Shown here in pieces: positions 47,201 to 56,002 of a stretch of DNA of 64,000 nt. The position numbers and the translations under genes were made by a program. Source of the DNA: Lagopus muta. Lineage: Eukaryota > Chordata > Aves > Galliformes > Phasianidae. Below the pieces are notes generated by a model. That model was not told the DNA's origin and ran no database searches. It worked only from the letters and a program-made list of their open reading frames with translations. The stretch is taken from contig NC_064443.1 in assembly GCF_023343835.1 (NCBI RefSeq), positions 2,170,001 through 2,234,000 of the forward strand, read 5' to 3'. The first letter of the stretch is position 1; every line of letters starts with the position of its first letter.

Positions 47201-48157
47201 CTATGCCCTGAGTATTGCACTCCCTCTTAGAGCCTGAATCACCCTTAAATCCCTCAGTTTCCCCTTAAGTCCTCTGCCCCCTTGCCGAGTTCCCCCAGTT
47301 TTTCCCCAAATCCCAGTCTGACTTTGCCAACATCCCCCAGTCTTGCCACACGTCCCACGCTGCCCATGTCACACAGGTTTTCCCCAGGTTTCCTGTAGCC
47401 TCAAACACGCAGTGTCAGCCCAAATCCCCCACCCTAGCCCTATCTCCCATTGCCCCAGTCCCACAGCTACAGCCCGTGTCCCGCATTGTCCAAGTCCCCC
47501 GTAGCCCCAAGTCCCCAACTTTCACCCCAACGTCCCCCATCCACTCAGCTCCTTGCAGGATACTCGAGGTACTCCAGTGCCTTCTGGTCGATGGTGCCTA
47601 TGCTGTTGTACACCAGAGTGCTGGACAACAGCAGCGCCAGTGTGAAGATCCAGGCGTCGTTTTGGCTGTCACCCTGTGCCCACAGCTGGGTTAGGGGTGC
47701 TCTGGACTCCGGGGGGAGATGTGGCGCCAGCCTTCCCCCCGGCACCCACCTTGGTGGGGTCTCCCAGCCCCTCGGTGTCCAGCAGCACCAGCATCGCTTC
47801 GGGCCGCTGTGGGTGAGGCAGGCACCACATCCAGATGCCCTTGGTCTCTGCCTGCACCGTGGGGCCCAGCGGGAAGCCTGCAGGTGGCGAGCCGTCAGGA
47901 ATCCCCAGCATACCCCAAAACGCCCCGCAGTGAACGAATGCATGGGCTTCTGCCCCCAGCTCACCAGTGCGCTTCTGTGCCAGCCGGTTCATCAGGAAGG
48001 ACTTCCCAGTGCGGTAGGGCCCGGCGATGGCCACCACCACCAGGGGCTGGGCCACCTCCTGCAGCACTGCCAGCGCCATGGGGTCCAGGGACAGCTCGCC
48101 ATTCTTGTTGTTCACCAGGCACAGCGGGGCCGGCATCGGGAGCACCAGAGCATCCAT
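44196..48157 (-). CDS. GBP: Guanylate-binding protein, GBP gene 1 (complete)
   Basis: GBPs are interferon-induced dynamin-like GTPases that assemble on pathogen membranes. Exons in gene order: 48157-47965, 47877-47750, 47673-47564, 47084-46867, 46783-46541, 46027-45753, 45529-45317, 45243-45141, 44632-44196; 640 codons including stop, 639 residues. The P-loop GPYRTGKS is at 46-53, DTEGLGD at 98-104, and the base-recognition motif reads VVRD where the family usually has T(L/V)RD. Exon lengths 128, 110, 243, 213 and 103 equal those I know for mammalian GBPs. The last exon is one long coiled-coil segment followed by a basic tail ending RPALAAQ, with no CaaX lipidation box. Residue 74, equivalent to human GBP1 Ser73, is Ala. 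Exon 6 uses a GTGCGT donor. Paralogue identity cannot be assigned. Confidence 0.88.
46060..46520. repeat. GTCACC/TTGTCCC-rich degenerate minisatellite in GBP gene 1 intron 5
   Basis: Irregular repeats of cgttgtcatc, ttgtcccatg, cactgtcacccc and similar units of 10-15 bases. The 180-194 aa open frames across it are low-complexity artefacts. Confidence 0.75.
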
Positions 48158-48189
48158 GGTTGTGCTGCTGTGTGCGGCTTTGCAGTGCT

Positions 48190-48199
48190 GAAACGGAAA
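48190..48199 (+). promoter_or_regulatory. ISRE-type motif at GBP gene 1
   Basis: GAAACGGAAA fits GAAANNGAAA, followed by GAGAAAGC. It lies 33 bases upstream of the GBP gene 1 start codon. A matching GAAAGGGAAA occurs at the same place in the exon 1 relic (48567-48576), so the element is ancestral to the cluster. Confidence 0.65.
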
Positions 48200-48339
48200 G
48201 AGAAAGCAAACCCAGCCCTCCCCCTGCTGTTGGTTTTCCCTTCCTGTAAACACCCATCGCTTCCCCGAAATCACAATGCCTCAGCTGTGGCCTTCATTCT
48301 TGTAGGGGCAGCTGGCACAGGTACAGCATATCGCAACCG

Positions 48340-48552
48340 GTTGGAGACAACACCCATCCTGTTATCCAGACTGAAGGACTTCCACTATGGTGCAGCCCGG
48401 CGATGGACACGTCCACCAAAGGGCTGGTGATCCCGCACTGCACATCAGCACTGTGTCTGTGTGTGGGGGGGGGGGTAACAGATAGCATGCTGCTGTAGCA
48501 AACCAGGCAGAGGGGGGCCGGCGTCAGGGGCACCAGAGCCTGCTTGGCCATG
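48340..48552 (-). pseudogene. GBP exon 1 relic
   Basis: The minus strand carries a decayed copy of GBP exon 1: an ATG at 48550-48552 opens LVPLTPAPLCLV, and after frame damage the P-loop region appears as SPLVDVSIAGLHHSGSPS near 48430-48370. The P-loop Lys is lost (GSPS for GKS). It stands between the orphan last exon 48724-48951 and GBP gene 1. Confidence 0.75.
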
Positions 48553-48566
48553 CAGCTGCCAGAACC

Positions 48567-48576
48567 GAAAGGGAAA
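48567..48576 (+). promoter_or_regulatory. ISRE-type motif at the GBP exon 1 relic
   Basis: GAAAGGGAAA, in the position equivalent to the ISRE of GBP gene 1. Confidence 0.5.
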
Positions 48577-48723
48577 GCACACCCAGCTGCCATGGACGCA
48601 TTTCCTGCTGCTGCTTCCTTTGCTTTACCCAAACAGGGTAGTCCCAAAATGTGCTGTCCCAAAATGACAACACCTGGAAAGCGTCACAGAATTTATTGCA
48701 TGGACAGCTGGCAGGGCACAGGG

Positions 48724-48951
48724 CTACACATGGCTGTCCTCATCACTGTCCTCATCGCTGACCTCCTCTTCGCTGTCACTGTCTGACAGCACGAGCTGAA
48801 GAGATGCGAGCAGATTACTCAGGAAGTTCACACCCGTGCGGCACCATGAGGAGATCTCCATTTCCCTCTTCTCCTTCTGCATCTGCTCCATCATCTGCTG
48901 CATTGCCATCTCCATGCGTTTGAAACCCTCGTTCATCAGTGCCTTGCACTG
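48724..48951 (-). pseudogene. Orphan GBP last exon with acidic C-terminus
   Basis: After an acceptor (tcccacag) the minus strand reads QCKALMNEGFKRMEMAMQQM, the GBP C-terminal helix, and ends in a Ser/Asp/Glu tail (SDSEEEVSDEDSDEDSHV) before the stop. An AATAAA follows at 48697-48692. No other exon of this copy remains except possibly promoter-like sequence at 51000-51120, so it is the 3' end of a collapsed GBP unit. The acidic tail is absent from both intact genes. Confidence 0.75.
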
Positions 48952-48959
48952 CTGTGGGA

Positions 48960-49550
48960 TAGGGAGTGGGGTTGCTGCCACCACACGGTGCCGCGGTGCA
49001 GCCACAATGCAACAGCACCACCACCGAGCAGCTTAATGCAGACACGGTGTGCTGGGAGCACCACAGAGCAAGTCCATGGTACGTGTGCAACGTGCCAGCA
49101 TCACCACACACCTTCCTGGCACAGCCACACAGGCCCATGGGGGAGCTACAGTGTGCTGGTGCCACCACCACACAGCGTCACAAACCTATGGAATAGACAT
49201 TACATAGCCAGCAATGCCGTCTAACACCATCACGGTGACCACCTTCACAGCCACAGCATGCCAGTACCACCGCACATCAGAACCATGCTACAGCCACAGT
49301 GTGACACTAACAGCACACAACACCACTTTCCCATTACACAATAGTCATGGTGCAGCCACAGTGCCTCTGTACCGCCACACAACACCTCCATGGTACCGCC
49401 ATTGTGCTCCAGCGCCACAACCCTGTACCTCCAGTGCCGCAGCCAAAATGCACCTGTACCACCACACAGTCACACACCACCACGGTACAGCCAGAGTGTG
49501 CCTGCACCACTGCACAACAGCATCACTGCCCACCCTCTGCTGCTGTTTGT
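48960..49550. repeat. CACCAC/GCAGCCACA degenerate minisatellite (GBP intron 8 type)
   Basis: About 590 bases of irregular units such as gtaccaccacac, gtgcagccacaatg and cctccatggtaccgcc. The same family sits next to the last exon of other GBP copies at 54430-54660 and 56990-57180, which marks it as the expanded last intron of GBP units. Confidence 0.75.
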
Positions 49551-49555
49551 ATGGA

Positions 49556-50999
49556 GGGAGCTGGTTGATGCAGTTGCTGAACCTCTCTCCATCATCATTG
49601 AAATGTCCGGGCTGTCAGGAGATGGAGACTGGAAAAAGGCGAACGTAGCTGCCATGCATAAGAAAGGGGGGAAGGAGAACCCGGGGAAATTCAGCCTGAC
49701 AAGCCTGATCTGTGTGCCTGGGAAGGTCATGGAGCAGATCGTGGATGACACACTAAGGCTCATGAGTGACGACCAGGTGACCCCAGGCAGCTGGCACGGC
49801 TTTGCCGAGGGCAGATGGTGCCTGACCTGCCTGGTGGCCTTCTGTGATGGAGTGACGGCACTGGGGGACAATGGAAAGGCGACTGATGTCACCTACCTGA
49901 AGCTGTGCAAGGCCTTTGACGTGGTCCTGCACCGCATCCCTATTTGTAAAACGGAGAGATGAGTTCAGAAGGTAGACTCTTTGGTGGATAAGAATTGGTT
50001 GGATGTTCACAGCCAGGTGGTTGTGCTCAGTGGCTCCATGTCCAGGTGGAGGCTGGGCTCGAGCCGTGTCCCCAGGGGACCTTCTTGGGGCTGCTGCTCT
50101 TCAGCACCTTGGTCAGTGTCGTAGTGGGATTGAGTTGGCTGACAACACCACGCTGACTGGTGTCGCTGACACAAGAGGAAGAAGGGACGCCATCCACAGG
50201 GACCAGGACAGGCTTTGGAAGTAGGCCCACATGAACCTAAGGAGGTTCAGCAAGGCCCAGTGCAAGGTGCTGCACTTGGGTTGGGGCAATCCCAGATAGA
50301 TGTGCAGACTGGAGAACTCCATGAGTGCCGCCCTGAGGTAAGGAGTTGGGTGTCCTGCTGGACAAAAGCTGGACACGAGTCAGCGGTGTGCGCTTGCAGC
50401 CCAGAAAGGCCAACTGCATCCTGGGCTGCACCAACAGAGAGTGGTCAGCAGGCAGGGGGGGGATTGTTGCCCTCTGCTCTGCTCATGAAGATCTTGACCC
50501 CCACCACATGAACGATGTGAGGTTTTTGCAGCAGGCCCAGAGGAGGGCCAGAAAGACGCTCAGAGGGCTGAAGCACCTCTTCCTCTGCAAACACAGGCTG
50601 AGAGAGCACGGGTGTTCAGAATGGGGAGGAGAAGGAGAAGGCTCTGAGGTGACCTCACTGAGGCCTTTCATTACTGAGGGGCTTATAAGCAGGATGGAGA
50701 GTGATTTTTTACACGGTCTGATGGCGATTGGGTAGGGAAGAAAGGTCTAAAGCTAAAAGAGGGCAGATTTAGGTGAGTAATGAGGAGGAGGTTTTTCACT
50801 CAGAGGGCTGTGAGGCGCTGGCACCGCTGCCCAAAGCTGTGGGTGCCCCATCCCTGGAGGTGGGCAAGCCCATGGAGGGGCCTTGGGCAACCAGCCTGCA
50901 GCTGAGAGCTTGGCAGCAGAGGGTCTCTGACACCCCTTCCAACCCAAGCCATACTAGAGTTTGTGATTCCATGATTCTGTGATTCTATGATTCTGTGTG
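49556..50999 (+). mobile_element. CR1 element with reverse transcriptase remains
   Basis: Plus-strand frames keep DWKKANVAAMHKKGGKENPG and PGKVMEQIVDDTLRL (49620-49760), then YLKLCKAFDVVLHR near 49890-49935, in which the expected polymerase motif A region is damaged. Frameshifts follow. It ends with three copies of the 3' tail unit (ATTCTGTG, ATTCTATG) at 50969-50999. Confidence 0.92.
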
Positions 51000-51164
51000 A
51001 TGCCTGTGGTGGCCACCGCTCTGGAACTTAAAATGGAAAGACACCCAGCCCCAATAGTCCACCCTCTGCCTCTGCTGCCTTTGCTTTCCTGGAATTAAGC
51101 CCCACGCTTCCCTGAAATGACAAGACCCTGGGCAGTGCAACTGGATTTATTGCAGGGACAGCTG
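51000..51164 (-). other. 3' flank of GBP gene 2 and remnant promoter of the next GBP unit
   Basis: 51010-51120 resembles the promoter/5' UTR stretch at 48555-48690 (tggaaagacacccagccc against gggaaagcacacccagct). AATAAA at 51151-51146 is the probable original GBP gene 2 poly(A) signal, now separated from the gene by the solo LTR. Confidence 0.55.
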
Positions 51165-51170
51165 CTGGGG

Positions 51171-51528
51171 TGTCGCAACCGGCAGGAGAAAAGATACGAC
51201 CAAGGGCTTGATCAAGCATTCTCAAACTTTAATCAGAAAGCAGCGTTATTTATTACAGCGTATAATGAGGCTAATACATACTGCAAAAGGCGAGCTCCTG
51301 ACAGGTCGGCGCACAGGTAGCTAATAACAACCGCAGCTGCATTCCCATGGTCAGCACCCCCAGTTCTGCATCCTGTTATTCCTTCGTGTTGGTTCCTCAT
51401 AATCCTGCTGTCCTTGATGATGATAGGTTAGCAGGCTCGTGTTTATGCCTAGTTATTTCAGTCTTATCAGCGGGGTTGTGTCAACATGACCCTTTTCTGC
51501 AAGCCAGCTCTCAGCAATGCTCTCCACA
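51171..51528 (-). mobile_element. Solo LTR of an endogenous retrovirus, in sense with GBP gene 2
   Basis: A 358-base element with TG...CA ends on the minus strand (tgtggagagc to ggttgcgaca). It is flanked by CTGGGG (51165-51170) and TTGGGG (51529-51534), a 6-base target duplication with one change. The paralogous GBP relic at 55577-55600 keeps the uninterrupted site (gctgctgggggacag). An AATAAA lies at 51254-51249. There is no internal viral sequence. Six-base duplications are typical of alpharetrovirus-like and ERVK-type elements. Confidence 0.85.
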
Positions 51529-51545
51529 TTGGGGGACAGTCTACA

Positions 51546-54007
51546 TCACATGGGCCGCAGTTTATTAAAAAGTTTTCCTGCCGCACCAGGCAGGAATTGA
51601 GCCAAAATGTTCAGAGTTGTGCTAATCCAGGTGTCCCGCACCCTGTTCTCCTTCTGCAGCTGTGTCATCAGCTCCTGCATGGCTGCCGCCTCACGCTTGA
51701 AGCCCTCCTGCACCAGTGCTTCATACTCCTGTGGACAGGGAGCCATGTTAGTAGCAGCATACAATGCCACAGCACAGCCCAGTGTGCTGCTACGAGCACA
51801 GAACACATCTGTGGTACACCTGCAGCACCATCACAGCGCTCACCTTCTTGTGGTGCTCCAATACGCGCTGCTGCTCTTCCAGCCACACACGCTGCTCCTC
51901 CTTCAACTGTTGCTCCAGCTGACGTTTGTGCTCCTCCATGGTGCGCCGCTGCTCCTCCAGCCGTGCCTCTGCCGCCTTCTGGGCCGCCTCTGCCTCGGCT
52001 GCTGCTGCCTCCCGCTGCCGCTCCAGCAGCTCCAGCTGCACCTCAGTGGCCTTCAACACCTGTGCCAGCCCCTCGCGCCCCCGCAGGAACACCTCCAGCA
52101 CCACCTCCGCCTGACCGCACAACCATGCGGCACAGTTCCATCGCACCTGGTGCCACCCCACCGCCCTCCCCCACACCCCACTCACCCTGACACCCTTGTT
52201 GGGCCACCGCTTGTACTCCTCCAGCACGCGGTTCAGGTCCTCCTTGAACAGCTGTGCACCACCAGGTGCCACGTAGTCCCCATTCTGCAGGCGCAGCTCC
52301 ACATCCCTCCAAAGCTCCTGCAGCACCGCATGGCACCGCTGCTCCGACGCCTCCTCGTTGCGCCGGCAGAACTCGTCCTTGGCCGCCTCCAGCTTGCCCT
52401 GCGCCACAGATCAGTGCTCAAGTGCACGGCCGTGCCTCCAAAACCCCACGGTGTGATGGCAACTCACCACCAGCTCTGCATGGTACTGGCGTTCATGGTC
52501 GGCAAAGGCACGGGACAGGAAGAGGGTGATGGCGCGTTGCTCGCAGTTCTGATGCACGGCCACCAGAGCACTGCGTGAGGCTGTGGGCAGCACCAGGCCG
52601 TGCTCCATGCCCTGCTGGTACTCGGCCACCGCCGCCTCCACTGCTGCACTGTTCTCGGCCCGTGCCAGCGCTGTCACTGCGCTCTCCACGCAGGGCACCG
52701 CGCCGCTGGTGATGGCCGCCACGTATTTCTCCGCCAGGCCTGCCAGCACTGTGAGAGGTGACGGCCACCCACACGCGTCACTGCCACGCATGTGTCCCCG
52801 TCACCAGCACGCGTCCCCCGCACACCACCCATTCTCATGCTGCTGCCACTCACCGTTGCCCGTCACCTGGTGCCCACCCGGCAACACCTTCACCGGCGCC
52901 TCCTCCCAGATGTACCGGCAGAAGGCGTCCACCTGCTTCCGGAAGCCTGGCTGCAGCTCGTCCTCCCGCAGCTCCTCCAACCGCTGCAGATCCGCATCAG
53001 CTGCCGGCCGCTCCATCGTGAACAGCTTGCGGCAGGGAAAGAAGTTGCGCAGGCAGCTCCGCAGCTCATTGCGCTCCTTGGCCTTCTTCCCATCCCCTGC
53101 ATTGCCACTGTTAGCACAGAGCCGCCGACTGCGGATGCGCACGGTGACGCCTGGGGACACACGCTGGTGGCCATACCGGTCTGCAGTCGCAGTATGTCAT
53201 CCAGGTACTCATCCTCACTCAGGGCCCGCAGCTGCAGTGTGAAGTCACGCACGGTCCAGACGAAGCACGGGAAGACGCGGACAAAGTTGGATGTTGGGTT
53301 GTCGTTCTCCTCCCGCACACGGATGTGCTCTGTCAGCTCCGTTACCAGCCTGTGGGACCCACCTCACCCCGTCAGCGTTGTCACTGCAGAACCTTTGTCA
53401 CACCATCACCTCCCTCCCGGCCATCCCCGTACCGCAGCTGCTCCAGTGCCCACTGGTCAATGGTGCCAATGCTGTTGTACACCAGGGTGCTGGAGAGCAA
53501 CACCGCCAGCGTGAAGATCCAGGAGTTGCTGTCATCGTCATCCTGCACATATATCCAAGTTACTGGGGCTCCACTTCCACGGGGTTTTTGGGACCCCATC
53601 ACCCCTGCACTCACCTTTTTGGGGTCTCCCAACCCCTCGGTGTCCAGCAGCACCAAGGTCACTCCCTGCCGGCGCGGGTGGGGCAGGCACCACATCCAGA
53701 TGCCCTTGGTCTCCACATGCACCGTGGGGCCCAGCGGGAAGCCTGTGGGCAGTGAGCTGTCAGAAATCCCACAAGATGCCCCTCCAAACGCATGGGGTTT
53801 CCCCCTCTGCTCACCAGTGCGTTTCTGCGCCAGCTGATTCATCAGGTAGGACTTCCCAGTGCGGTACAGCCCAGCGATGGCCACCACCACCAGGGGCTGG
53901 GTGACACTGCGCAGCACTGCCAGCGCCCTGCGGTCGAGGGACAGCACGCTGTCCTTGTTGGTCACCAGGCAGAGGGGAGCCGGCATCGGGAGCATCGGAG
54001 CGTCCAT
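51546..54007 (-). CDS. GBP: Guanylate-binding protein, GBP gene 2 (complete)
   Basis: Exons in gene order: 54007-53815, 53742-53615, 53542-53433, 53349-53177, 53096-52854, 52748-52468, 52398-52186, 52110-51844, 51728-51546; 597 codons including stop, 596 residues, close to human GBP1 (592). The P-loop GLYRTGKS is at 46-53, with DTEGLGD in exon 2 and TVRD in exon 4. Exon 4 is 45 bases shorter than in GBP gene 1, losing 15 residues around the acidic loop and the guanine-cap side. Residue 74 (human Ser73) is Val. Exon 8 is a 267-base Ala/Glu-rich coiled coil with RLEEQRRTMEEHKRQLEQQL. The protein ends KLFNKLRPM without a CaaX box. The stop lies 17 bases before a solo LTR. All splice sites are GT/AG, so the gene looks functional. 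Confidence 0.9.
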
Positions 54008-54049
54008 GGTTGTGCTGCTGCCTGCTGTGATCACAGACTGGAAACTGCA

Positions 54050-54057
54050 ATATATAG
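54050..54057 (-). promoter_or_regulatory. TATA-like element of GBP gene 2
   Basis: TATATATT on the minus strand (cgctatatattgcag), about 45 bases upstream of the start codon. If used, the 5' UTR is very short. Confidence 0.4.
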
Positions 54058-54141
54058 CGAAGCCAGGTCTCGCTCCTCCCCACCCTCCACATCCTGTGTC
54101 TTTGATTTTCCCTTTTTTCTCTTCCTTTCCTGGAATACTAA

Positions 54142-54169
54142 TTCTCGGAATACTGCTTAATTCACTGAA
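54142..54169. promoter_or_regulatory. Two GAS-type STAT sites upstream of GBP gene 2
   Basis: TTCTCGGAA (54142-54150) and TTCACTGAA (54161-54169) both fit TTCNNNGAA, 135-162 bases upstream of the start codon. Paired GAS sites suggest interferon-gamma/STAT1 control, as for mammalian GBPs. Confidence 0.6.
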
Positions 54170-54199
54170 ATCACATGACCTGTACCATATTGGTGGATT

Positions 54200-54430
54200 C
54201 ACTGCAGGGACTGCTGGTGGGGATAAGAGCTCCAGCATGCTGCAGCACTTTGCTGACAGTGCCTGACACCTAGCTGGCCACTGAGGGCAGGGACAGCACA
54301 ACCACAGGGCCCATGACACCCATGGCTGCTGGATGCAGCGCTTCTCCTCCTGCAGCCACTTCATCTACAGCTGCAGTACCATTGCCTCATGCCTGAAGCA
54401 GTCCAGCACCAGTGCCTCATGTCCTGTGGG
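54200..54430 (-). pseudogene. GBP last-exon relic upstream of GBP gene 2
   Basis: 54330-54428 aligns with the end of GBP gene 2 exon 9 (gcctcatgcctgaagcagtccagcacc against gcctcacgcttgaagccctcctgcacc) and retains the upstream acceptor-like tcctgtggg. 54185-54215 matches the 3' end block (ggattcactgcagggac) with the poly(A) signal lost. Reading frame is destroyed. Confidence 0.65.
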
Positions 54431-54670
54431 ACATGGAGCCGTGCTGCTACTGCCTCACAATGCCAAGGTGCATCCACAATGCCCCGACAGCAGAGCACAG
54501 TACCTCTATGGTACAGACACAGTGTGCCAGCACCACAACACTGAACCTCCAATGCTGCAGCCAAAATGCACCTGTACCACCACGCAATCACACAACACCA
54601 CGGTACAGCCAGAGTGTGCCTGCACCACTGCACAGCAGCCTCACTGTGCTGGCCATGCAGGGCCCAGCCC
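54430..54670. repeat. GBP intron 8 type minisatellite, second copy
   Basis: Units such as gtaccaccacgcaatcacac and cagccagagtgtgcctgcacc are shared with 49430-49530 almost word for word. Confidence 0.7.
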
Positions 54671-54675
54671 CTGCT

Positions 54676-54880
54676 GCTGTTTGTACGGAGTGAGCTGGCT
54701 GATGCAGTTGCTGAGCCGCCTGGCTGGCAGATGTCCCCAGAGACTGGAAAAAGGCAAACATCGCTGCCATTTGTAAGAAAGGCAGGAAGGAGGACTCGGG
54801 AACTGCAGGCTGGAAAGCCTCAGCTCTGTGCCTGGGAAGATCGTGGAGCAGAAAGCACTGGAAGACCTGTCAGCTGTCCA
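54676..54880 (+). mobile_element. CR1 fragment, duplicate of the insertion at 49556
   Basis: Plus-strand CR1 (gactggaaaaaggcaaaca). The junction with the minisatellite (ctgctgctgtttgta, then gagctggctgatgcag) is the same as at 49540, so one insertion was copied with its surroundings. Confidence 0.8.
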
Positions 54881-55139
54881 GAGCTCTTGCTCTGGTACCA
54901 CCACCACACAGCCTCATGATGTGTCATGGCACTATGAGCATGGATAAGAGAATTACAAGACAGATCATCCACCAAGGTGATCTCCTCCAAAAAGGTGATT
55001 GCTCCTGTTGCTGCAGGATATGGCAAAAACTCTTAGGACCATGATTGTGATGAAGGAAGAAGAACTATAGAGTTAACCAATAGAAGGGCCGTGCCCCCAG
55101 CCAGGAGGGGAAAAGGGCAACAGAATATATTGGACTGTG
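54881..55139. other. Spacer, unclassified
   Basis: A short run of GBP-type minisatellite words (ctggtaccaccaccacacagcc) is followed by about 230 bases with no recognised content. Confidence 0.4.
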
Positions 55140-55500
55140 TGGATTCAATAGCGTGGCACATCAGAACAACAGAAACATGAGGCACTGGTGGACACTGGCA
55201 CGCAGTGCACTGTGATGTCCTGAAATCAAGGCACAAAACCAATTTGTATTGCTGGGGTGACGGGGGGTTCCCAATAATGACCTGTGTTGGAGGCTGAAAT
55301 AAGCCTCACTTGTAAGGACTGGCAAAAGCACCTGATTGTGACTGGCCCGAGGGCTCCATGTATACTTGGTGTCAATTGCCTCAGAAGGAGGAATTTTAAG
55401 GATCCCAAGGGAAATCGATGGGTATTTGGAATAGCTGCAAACAAAGACAACATCAAGCAGCTGTCTGTCTTGTTTGTCCTGTCAGAAAATCTGGCTGCTA
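55140..55500 (+). mobile_element. Endogenous retrovirus pol fragment (protease region), degenerate
   Basis: The plus strand keeps an aspartic protease active-site Asp-Thr-Gly at 55191-55199 preceded by the usual hydrophobic and valine residues. A further conserved block (ending about 55430) contains the protease C-terminal signature Cys-Ile-Leu-Gly near 55360-55371. In-frame stops interrupt it between the two. No gag, polymerase, envelope or LTR was recognised beside it, so it is an inert fragment. Class is uncertain, possibly ERV-L-like. Confidence 0.65.
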
Positions 55501-55559
55501 CAAAGGAAAGAGCAGCAGGTACTGATTGCTACAAAAACAGTGCACAGACAGGCAGTACC

Positions 55560-55884
55560 ACACCAACAGCATTTACTGCAGGGACAGCTGCTGGGGGACA
55601 GGCTATGTCACACGCTGCAGTTTGTTGAAAGGCTTGACTGCCAGACCAGGCAGGAACATTGCAGAAATGCTCAGAACGTTCAGAGCGGAGCTAACCAAGG
55701 GGCCCACCTCCGTGTTCTCCTTCTGCAGCTGTGTGATCAGCTCCTGCATGGCTGCTGCCTCACGCTTGAAGCCCTCCTTGAACGGCTGTGCACCACCAGG
55801 TGCCACGTAGTCCCCACTCTGCAGGCACAGCTCCACATCCCTCCAAAGCTCCTGCAGCACCGCATGGCACCGCTGCTCAACCAC
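55560..55884 (-). pseudogene. Chimeric GBP relic: exon 7 fused to exon 9
   Basis: The minus strand 55884-55606 is open for 93 codons. It begins with exon 7 sequence (QRCHAVLQELWRDVEL, GDYVAPGGAQ) and passes directly into exon 9 sequence (GFKREAAAMQELITQLQKEN). The junction lies in FKE-GFK at about 55780. Intron 7, exon 8 and intron 8 are gone. The 3' end block with a mutated poly(A) signal (tttact) lies at 55570. No start exon is attached. Confidence 0.8.
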
Positions 55885-56000
55885 GGAGCCCGTGACAGCC
55901 CCGGCTGATGGATGCAGTGCTTCTCCTCCTGCAGCCCCTCTATCTACATCTGCAGCACCATTGCCTCATGCCTGAAGCACTCCTGCATCAGTGCCCCATC
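55885..56000 (-). pseudogene. GBP last-exon relic
   Basis: A second copy of the relic at 54300-54425 (ggatgcagtgcttctcctcctgcagcc; gcctcatgcctgaagcac). It is cut by the CR1 element at 56003 and its minisatellite continues at 56990. Confidence 0.65.
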
Positions 56001-56002
56001 AC

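Noticed and set aside
48960-49550. CRISPR-like or regular satellite array
   Set aside because: Units are irregular in length and sequence, without conserved repeats and unique spacers, and the genome is vertebrate.
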